In this document: one piece after another, positions 59,114 through 64,000 of the stretch
How positions within the stretch are numbered: position 1 is the first letter of the stretch
Layout: every line of letters starts with the position of its first letter
NCBI GenBank assembly: GCA_014382345.1
Contig: JACNJX010000042.1
Location: 36,003-100,002 of the forward strand
Direction: 5' to 3'
DNA length: 64,000 nucleotides
From: Alphaproteobacteria bacterium
GTDB lineage: Bacteria; Pseudomonadota; Alphaproteobacteria; Rhodospirillales; Casp-alpha2
Notes under the pieces: generated by a model
What the model was told of the DNA's origin: nothing
Seen by the model: only the letters and a program-made list of their open reading frames with translations
Databases searched by the model: none
Translations under genes and position numbers: made by a program

Positions 59114-59605
59114 ATGAAAATGAAATTTCCCCGCACCGTCCGCTTTGACGCCTCCGATGCCAATGCCTTTCCCGAGGCGGCGGACGCCGGTGAATGGGCC
59201 GTGACGGGAACGTCCGCCTTTGCGCATTCCGATCCGGAGGCCATGTCCAACAAGGAACGGCTGGCATTTCGAAACGGCTGGCTCGGGACCGCCAGTTTCG
59301 GCCGCGCAACCTTTATCGAAGTGGTGGAAATGTCCGAACAGGAGCATGAAGCCGTGGTTTCCGTCTTGGCGGAATATTTGGTGGAGCATTTCGGTGCGCC
59401 CAACCTGGAAAGCGCCCGCAATGCGGCGCGCGGGGAAACGGAGTATACGGCGGGCCTTTGCGATCATCCCATTGGCACCATGCTTGGGATAGAACGGGAA
59501 TTTACCGACGATGGCATTTCTGAACGCATCCGGGTGTTTCCGAAACCGGAAGAGGGCTTGCATGCCAAAATCTGGACGGTCGAGGAAGACGAAAATGAAG
59601 GGTGA
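59114..59605 (+). CDS. DUF6505-like conserved protein
   Basis: The 163-residue soluble protein begins KFPRTVRFDASDANAFPEAADAGEWAVTG and has RLAFRNGWLGTASFGRATF and LAEYLVEHFGAPNLESARNAA, resembling what I recall of the DUF6505 family; the assignment is tentative. AGGA lies 9 nt before ATG 59114; ATG 59108 is closer but badly spaced. It is divergent from the HtrA-type gene. No catalytic residues are obvious. Confidence 0.65.
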   Translation: MKMKFPRTVRFDASDANAFPEAADAGEWAVTGTSAFAHSDPEAMSNKERLAFRNGWLGTASFGRATFIEVVEMSEQEHEAVVSVLAEYLVEHFGAPNLESARNAARGETEYTAGLCDHPIGTMLGIEREFTDDGISERIRVFPKPEEGLHAKIWTVEEDENEG

Positions 59606-59657
59606 CCTGGGGAGAGACGGCGGAATGGGTATACCTGGCCGGCCGGGTTTCGGAAGC

Positions 59658-59734
59658 TGGTGATCCCGACAGGATTCGAACCTGTGACCTCCAGATTAGG
59701 AATCTGGCGTTCTATCCAACTGAACTACGGGACC
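59658..59734 (-). tRNA. tRNA-Arg (anticodon CCT)
   Basis: On the minus strand the 77 nt form a cloverleaf with acceptor GGTCCCG paired to CGGGATC (one G-T pair), discriminator A and encoded CCA (59658-59660). The anticodon stem CCAGA/TCTGG holds the loop TTCCTAA with anticodon CCT, reading AGG. Its T arm is identical to that of the tRNA-Arg at 13863-13939. Confidence 0.97.
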
Positions 59735-59905
59735 GTACCCGCTTCCGCGGCAAGAATTATCATTTTCAAGGACAGGCAACAAGCGATAGGGCGCTTTGTC
59801 TGCGGCATGGTCTCAGGCCAATGGTTTGCCAAAGGCCTAATAATCAGGCATTTTTTTTGTGGCTTTCGATCATATGGGTAGAGGGGGATAGGCCTTTTGA
59901 TTGAT

Positions 59906-60415
59906 ATGGAAAAATTTAAGGACCTTGCCCAGGACGAGGATATCCTGGCGTTTGCCGATTTCTTGGCTTCGCAGCCCGGTGAGTTGAGGTTTCCGGATTA
60001 CAAGGCGATGGATTTGATGAAAATCCCCCGTCTGGTGCCGAACGTCTGGGTTTTGGATTTTCAGAACGGGCTTGAAGACGGGTTGATTGTTCATTTCTCG
60101 GGAACGAAAATCGATGCGCATTTCGGGCGCAACATTACCGGCCTGGATTTCGAAAAAATCTATCCGGGGGAACACAAAAAAGAATTGATCGAGGATTCCT
60201 AGCATCAGGTGTATCTGCAAAAGCGCCCCTGTTACACGCTGCGCATTGAGCGCTATCACGACGATTTCATCGACAAGCATACGCCGATAGAAACGGTCAT
60301 GATCCCCTGTTCTTCGGATGATGAAACGATCAACTTCGGCTTTGGAATGGTGAAATACACTTATTCAAAAGAAAAAGCCCCGCCGGATTACGGGCCGAAA
60401 TTTTCACTGTTATAA
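59906..60415 (+). pseudogene. PAS_5-like protein interrupted by one in-frame TAG
   Basis: Two adjacent reading frames are in the same phase and separated only by TAG at 60200-60202. Joined, they would encode about 169 residues resembling alphaproteobacterial PAS_5 proteins (DUF1488-style short sensory proteins are an alternative): RFPDYKAMDLMKIPRLVPNVWVLDF, VHFSGTKIDAHFGRNITGLDFEKIYPG before the stop, and LQKRPCYTLRIERYHDDF after it. The second half continues the fold, so this is one gene broken by a nonsense codon or read error. ATG 59906 is assumed; TTG 59897 is possible. Confidence 0.7.
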
Positions 60416-60444
60416 AAGACGGGAATTTTCTGGAGATCAGTTCG

Positions 60445-61158
60445 GTGACTGGAAAACTTCATCATGCACTGGCGATGGTAGCCCTGGGGATCGGTTTGGG
60501 CGGCGGCGTCTTCGCCAATGCCGGCGGACTGCTTCTGGACCCTGTCCTGGCCCGGAGCGGCTGGGAGGAAATTCGCTTCGACGACAAAATCCCGAATACC
60601 TTTCATTCCTGCGGGGACGGCTGCATCCGGGTTAAAACCATGAACAGTGTTTCCATGATCGGGAAAAGGTTTCCCGTCCGGCTTCAAGATCGACCGGTGC
60701 TGTCATGGGAATGGATGATCGACCGCCCCGCGCCCGAGTCCAATCTTTTTGAAAAGGGGCAGGATGATCGCGCTGTTGCCGTGTACGTAACCTTTCCCTA
60801 TAACCCGGAAACGGCCAGCTTCGGCGAAAAAATGTTACGCCCTATCGTCGAATGGGCGAAGGGCGAGGATGCGCCGGGGCGGGTCATTTCCTATGTCTGG
60901 GGCGGCAACGGCCGGCGGGGCGCCTTACAGGAAAGCCCTTATTTCGGCTCGACCGGTGCGATCAAGATCGTGCGCAACCACAAGGATGCGCCCGGCATTT
61001 GGATGATGGAACGGGTTAACGTCCTTGAGGATTACCGGAAAATTTTCGGTGATGTGCCCGCGATGGTTTCCCACATATTGATTAGTTCCGACAGCGACGA
61101 TGTCGGAATAGAGGGCACGGCCTCCGTCCGGGGGATTTTCTTTAAGCCGTCTTCTTGA
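60445..61158 (+). CDS. Exported DUF3047 protein
   Basis: The 237-residue protein has an N-terminal signal or membrane segment (ALAMVALGIGLGGGVFANAGG) and the DUF3047 core: RPVLSWEWMIDRPAPESNLFEKGQDDRAVAVYVTFPY, VISYVWGG, SPYFGSTGAIKIVRN and a late VSHILISSDSDDVG. The function is unknown. The start is GTG 60445 with GGAG 9 nt upstream. It follows the broken PAS gene by 29 nt. Confidence 0.82.
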   Translation: MTGKLHHALAMVALGIGLGGGVFANAGGLLLDPVLARSGWEEIRFDDKIPNTFHSCGDGCIRVKTMNSVSMIGKRFPVRLQDRPVLSWEWMIDRPAPESNLFEKGQDDRAVAVYVTFPYNPETASFGEKMLRPIVEWAKGEDAPGRVISYVWGGNGRRGALQESPYFGSTGAIKIVRNHKDAPGIWMMERVNVLEDYRKIFGDVPAMVSHILISSDSDDVGIEGTASVRGIFFKPSS

Positions 61159-61226
61159 GGGCGGGGCTTTGCTTATTTTTCCGCAAATTCGTCGTCGCGG
61201 ATGAAAGCATCCGCTCGGGATTTGCC

Positions 61227-61763
61227 CTAACGCCCGAACATCTTGCCGAGCGGGTAGGAGTAATTGACCAGCAGCGTTTCCGTGCCCGGATTGGTGTCGC
61301 CGAGCGATGCATTGGAGGAATGGGAAATGGCGAGGCCAAGCCTGGAGCGGTCATCGAAGCGGTAGGCGAATTCCAGTTGCGAGCGGAATTCCAAGGCGTG
61401 CCCCAGGTCCAGGTCGTCGGTCTTTCCCCGCCACCATGTCGGCGCGAAACTGGGCGTAACGACGAAACGGTTGCCGAAATAGACATCGATCAGGACGCCG
61501 GCGCCTAAAAAGGTCATGCCGTTGGACGCGGCGGCTCCGGTCACGAACGGCTTGAAGACCCAGAATTTGTAATCGGAACGGTAATCGAGCCGGAATTCGA
61601 CCCCGTCGTCTTTCTGGCGGTTGAAATCAAAGGCGCCGACGCCGAAGCTCAGGAATGCCGGGTCCTCGGCACGCGCCTGACCAGCCGTACCCACGGCTGC
61701 CACGGCTCCGGCAAATGCCAGAAACCCCGCCAAAAAACCTGATATTGCAAAGCGGCCGAACAC
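61227..61763 (-). CDS. PagL-like lipid A 3-O-deacylase / acyloxyacyl hydrolase
   Basis: The 178-residue protein has a Sec signal (AISGFLAGFLAFAGAVAAVG, cleavage near AGQARA) and an eight-strand beta-barrel pattern of alternating residues. The C-terminal LGLAISHSSNASLGDTNPGTETLLVNYSYPLG carries the catalytic His-Ser and the downstream Glu of PagL enzymes. It would remove the 3-O acyl chain of lipid A in the outer membrane. It is convergent with the DUF3047 gene. Confidence 0.85.
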   Translation of the reverse strand: MFGRFAISGFLAGFLAFAGAVAAVGTAGQARAEDPAFLSFGVGAFDFNRQKDDGVEFRLDYRSDYKFWVFKPFVTGAAASNGMTFLGAGVLIDVYFGNRFVVTPSFAPTWWRGKTDDLDLGHALEFRSQLEFAYRFDDRSRLGLAISHSSNASLGDTNPGTETLLVNYSYPLGKMFGR

Positions 61764-61840
61764 GTCCCCGCGATCCCCTTCCGAAAAACCTAGGCTTTTC
61801 GCATCTTAGGGATATTGTGTTCAGATTCAAGAAATTACGT

Positions 61841-62818
61841 TTATTCCGGGAGCAGGCGCCCCTTGAAATCTTCCGTCGCCCTGATGAGCGACTCCATGAT
61901 GCCCGGTTCCATGGCCGAATGGCCGGCATCGGGCACGATCACATATTCGGCGGCGTCCCACGCGGCTGCCAGTTTGTCCGCCGTTATGATGGGGCAGATC
62001 ATGTCATAGCGGCCCTGGACGAGTACGGCGGGGATGTCCCGCACCGCGCCGATGTTGTTCAGCAGATACCCGTCTTCCAGGAACATGGCGTTTCGGAAAT
62101 AATGGGCCTCGATGCGGGCCGGGCCCAGGGCCTGGGCCGTGGCGCCGCCGCTGGGCGGCGGGGCTTCGGCAAAATTCACCCGCAGCGTCGAGCACGCCCC
62201 CTCATAGCGGTTCCAGGCTTCCGCGGCGGGCAGGTGAACCGCCGGGTCGGGATCGTTCAGGCGATTGAAATAGGCCTCGGCAATATCGCCGCGTTCGTCA
62301 TCGCTGAGAAAGTCCGAAAACGCTTTCCAGGCTTCCGGAAAAACCGTGCGCATGCCTTTGAGAAACCAGTCCAGCTCCCGGGTGTCGCCGAGGAAAATGC
62401 CGCGCAGGATGAACCCGGCACAGCGTTCCGGATGCCGGATTCCGTAGGCCAGCGCCAGGGTCGATCCCCAGGAACCGCCGAAAACCAGCCAGCGGTCGAC
62501 CTCAAGATGCCTGCGCAGGGCTTCTATGTCCCCGATCAGGTGTTCGGTGGTGTTGCCCGACAGCTCGGCGGCGGGGGTCGAGCGCCCTGCGCCGCGCTGA
62601 TCGAAAATGATAATGCGGTAGAAGCGGGGGTCGAAAAAACGGCGATGGGCCGGGTTGGCGCCGGCGCCGGGGCCGCCGTGCAGGAACACCACGGGCCGCC
62701 CGTCCGGGTTTCCCGACTGCTCCCAATACATCTCGTGCCCATCGCCCAGCGCCAGCATGCCTTTCCCATAGGGCTCGATCCTGGGAAACAGAGTCTGCCG
62801 GTCGGCGTGGGCGTCCAT
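61841..62818 (-). CDS. pip: Prolyl iminopeptidase
   Basis: The 325-residue alpha/beta hydrolase has VVFLHGGPGAGANPAHRRFFDP (oxyanion loop), IIFDQRGAGRSTP, nucleophile Ser in VFGGSWGSTLALAYG, Asp in LVQGRYDMICP and His in VPDAGHSAMEPG, the S33 proline iminopeptidase pattern. It removes N-terminal proline from peptides in the cytoplasm. It is followed (upstream on the map) by the PagL-like gene after 77 nt. Confidence 0.94.
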   Translation of the reverse strand: MDAHADRQTLFPRIEPYGKGMLALGDGHEMYWEQSGNPDGRPVVFLHGGPGAGANPAHRRFFDPRFYRIIIFDQRGAGRSTPAAELSGNTTEHLIGDIEALRRHLEVDRWLVFGGSWGSTLALAYGIRHPERCAGFILRGIFLGDTRELDWFLKGMRTVFPEAWKAFSDFLSDDERGDIAEAYFNRLNDPDPAVHLPAAEAWNRYEGACSTLRVNFAEAPPPSGGATAQALGPARIEAHYFRNAMFLEDGYLLNNIGAVRDIPAVLVQGRYDMICPIITADKLAAAWDAAEYVIVPDAGHSAMEPGIMESLIRATEDFKGRLLPE

Positions 62819-62843
62819 GATGGCGGTCCTGCTGTTTAAAGGG

Positions 62844-63302
62844 TTAGAGCGTGCCTTCGATTACGTAGGTCAGCAATCTTACCACCTGTTCGGGCGTTTG
62901 GGCGACGGCGAGGGCGGCGCCATCGACTTCTTTCAGGGGGTGCGTCAGGTCCGGGTCGTGCAGGGTAATGATGGGCTTGCCCAGGGCGGCGGCAAATCCG
63001 GCATCGAATGCGGCGTTCCATTGTTTGTACTTGTCGCCGAACCGGACCACGACCACGTCGGATTTTTCGATCAAGGTGCGGGTGCGGATGGCGTTGACCT
63101 GCGCGCCCTTGTGGTCTTTCCAGTAACCACTGTCTTCGGAGCCCAGAATATCAACGCCGCAATCGTCGCTCGACGCGTGGTCGGTGACGGGGCTCAGGAA
63201 TTTTACATGCAGGCCTGCCTTGGCGGCGCCGGCTGCGATCTGGTCGCGCCAGTCGGTATGGATTTCGCCGGACAGGTAAACCGTCCAATTTTCTGCACTC
63301 AT
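62844..63302 (-). CDS. YtoQ family protein
   Basis: The 152-residue protein starts WTVYLSGEIHTDWRDQI and has SPVTDHASSDDCG, EDSGYWKDHKGAQVNAIRTRTLIEKSDVVVVRFGDKYKQWNAAFDAGFAAALGKP in several short blocks, the YtoQ pattern related to nucleoside deoxyribosyltransferase-like folds. The role is not established. AGGA 9 nt upstream fixes ATG 63302. It lies 25 nt before pip on the same strand. Confidence 0.85.
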   Translation of the reverse strand: MSAENWTVYLSGEIHTDWRDQIAAGAAKAGLHVKFLSPVTDHASSDDCGVDILGSEDSGYWKDHKGAQVNAIRTRTLIEKSDVVVVRFGDKYKQWNAAFDAGFAAALGKPIITLHDPDLTHPLKEVDGAALAVAQTPEQVVRLLTYVIEGTL

Positions 63303-63457
63303 AATTACGTGTCCTTTATTATGTCTGAGCATTGGTGTCCCGCCGATAAAAGCCAAGCGCATTTCCAAGGTCAAGCAGGAACACCGAAAAGGGCCGGAAC
63401 GGCAACCGCCGGCCGGCCCTGTTCACCGCAGGGACGAATTGCGAAAACGCCGCCGCG

Positions 63458-63817
63458 TCAGGCGGCCGCGGTCCTCTTGTCCTTGACGTTCTTGACGTAG
63501 GCCCGCTCACAGTGGTGCGCGCAATAGGGCTTGTCCTGCTCCACGGGATCGCCGCAAAACCGGAAATCCTCCATACCCGGTTCGCCATCGGGCCAGCTGC
63601 ACATGCCGGGGCGGAGCGCCTCCAGGCTGATGACCTTGGCGGGCTTGGGCTTCTGGCGGATGGGGGAACCCCGTTTCGGCAGGCCCAGCCGGTGGACCTT
63701 GCCGACGACGGCGTTCTTGGTTACGCCGAGCCTATCACCGATGACGCTGGTGGTCAGGCCCTCGTTCCAAAGAGCGATGAGGATGCTGATGCGTGTAGGT
63801 GTCCATTCTTCTGACAT
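63458..63817 (-). CDS. gcrA: GcrA cell-cycle regulator
   Basis: The 119-residue protein has an N-terminal helix-turn-helix (EEWTPTRISILIALWNEGLTTSVIGDRLGVTKNAVVGKVHRLGLPKR) and a C-terminal sigma-70-interacting region with CSWPDG, FCGDPV and YCAHHC cysteine/histidine motifs. In Caulobacter, GcrA joins RNA polymerase at promoters methylated by CcrM at GANTC and drives S-phase genes. Length and motifs are complete. Its upstream region holds a perfect DnaA box, matching the known control of gcrA by DnaA. Confidence 0.95.
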   Translation of the reverse strand: MSEEWTPTRISILIALWNEGLTTSVIGDRLGVTKNAVVGKVHRLGLPKRGSPIRQKPKPAKVISLEALRPGMCSWPDGEPGMEDFRFCGDPVEQDKPYCAHHCERAYVKNVKDKRTAAA

Positions 63818-63960
63818 GATTTGTTTTTTCGGCGCTCAAACGTCGGGCAACCCCAGAACTTGCCTGCGTTTTACGGTCGAAGCCTCCTTGTTGTGTGGTC
63901 AAAAACAGGATTCACAATATCTAGGGACAATAACAATATTTATGAAATTAGGGCAATAGG

Positions 63961-63978
63961 CACACAACATATTGTGTG
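63961..63978. promoter_or_regulatory. Palindrome upstream of gcrA
   Basis: CACACAA (63961-63967) and TTGTGTG (63972-63978) form a perfect inverted repeat with a CATA spacer in the gcrA upstream region. Its right arm overlaps a DnaA box. It could be an operator; eight Ts follow at 63988-63995. Confidence 0.45.
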
Positions 63979-63983
63979 GATAA
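63975..63983 (-). promoter_or_regulatory. Perfect DnaA box upstream of gcrA
   Basis: The minus strand reads TTATCCACA, an exact DnaA-box consensus, 158-166 nt upstream of the gcrA start. DnaA activates gcrA in Caulobacter, so the position is meaningful. A GATTC (GANTC, the CcrM site) lies nearer the gene at 63909-63913. Confidence 0.65.
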
Positions 63984-64000
63984 GTCGTTTTTTTTCAACC

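Noticed and set aside
59602..59904. Plus-strand open frame of 100 codons over the second tRNA-Arg
   Set aside because: It reads through the tRNA on the opposite strand and has no protein family features.

Overview
The window looks like the chromosome of a high-GC alphaproteobacterium, probably Rhodospirillales-like. The lineage is inferred from gene content: a gcrA cell-cycle regulator with an upstream DnaA box, a thrS-infC-rpmI-rplT-pheS-pheT block, MsrPQ, and CobI/CobJ/CobM/CobK-type corrin enzymes. No insertion sequence, integrase, phage gene or CRISPR array is visible. Genes are tightly packed. Four convergent pairs share exactly four bases of their stop codons.

Layout. 1-6330: cobalamin (corrin ring) genes, comprising the 3' end of cobI, a cbiG-cobJ fusion, cobM, then cobK and cbiD on the other strand, and divergent cobB. 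6400-11190: small conserved genes (YcgN-like, DapA-family lyase, YgjP-like metalloprotease, YjbQ) and a TPR protein ending in a 2OG-Fe(II) oxygenase domain. 11383-26306: signalling and surface genes, with a FixL-like heme-PAS histidine kinase, tRNA-Arg(CCG), a 1336-residue FecR/VCBS/RTX protein containing a 42-C homopolymer, a PAS-GGDEF cyclase, a lipoprotein hydrolase with an ABC ATPase, a second histidine kinase with a CXXCH heme motif, and a radical SAM/SPASM protein. 26578-36773: polA, msrQ/msrP, GST, TPR protein, SDR-type epimerase, alpha/beta hydrolase and two glycosyltransferases. 36870-44615: the translation block, in which infC starts at an ATA codon, followed by a HAD phosphatase. 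44631-53264: a YdiJ-like 2-hydroxyacid dehydrogenase/GntR/class III cyclase operon, divergent from serine-glyoxylate aminotransferase, an enoyl-CoA hydratase and a CaiB-type CoA-transferase.

The most interesting region is 53261-58012. Two complete bufferin-type RiPP metallophore loci lie head to head. On the minus strand are bufA2 (six-Cys precursor with CKG repeats), bufB2 (DUF692/MNIO) and bufC2 (DUF2063). On the plus strand are bufA1 (DUF2282, four Cys), bufB1, bufC1 and bufD (DoxX). They share a 290-bp control region with several inverted repeats. Each locus carries a strong hairpin between the precursor and maturase genes, a plausible way to make much more peptide than enzyme. From the known biology of bufferins, the expected role is periplasmic copper buffering through post-translationally modified cysteines; that function is inferred here.

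58009-64000 holds an HtrA-type protease, a DUF6505-like protein, tRNA-Arg(CCT), a PAS gene broken by one in-frame TAG, a DUF3047 protein, a PagL-like outer-membrane protein, prolyl iminopeptidase, YtoQ and gcrA.
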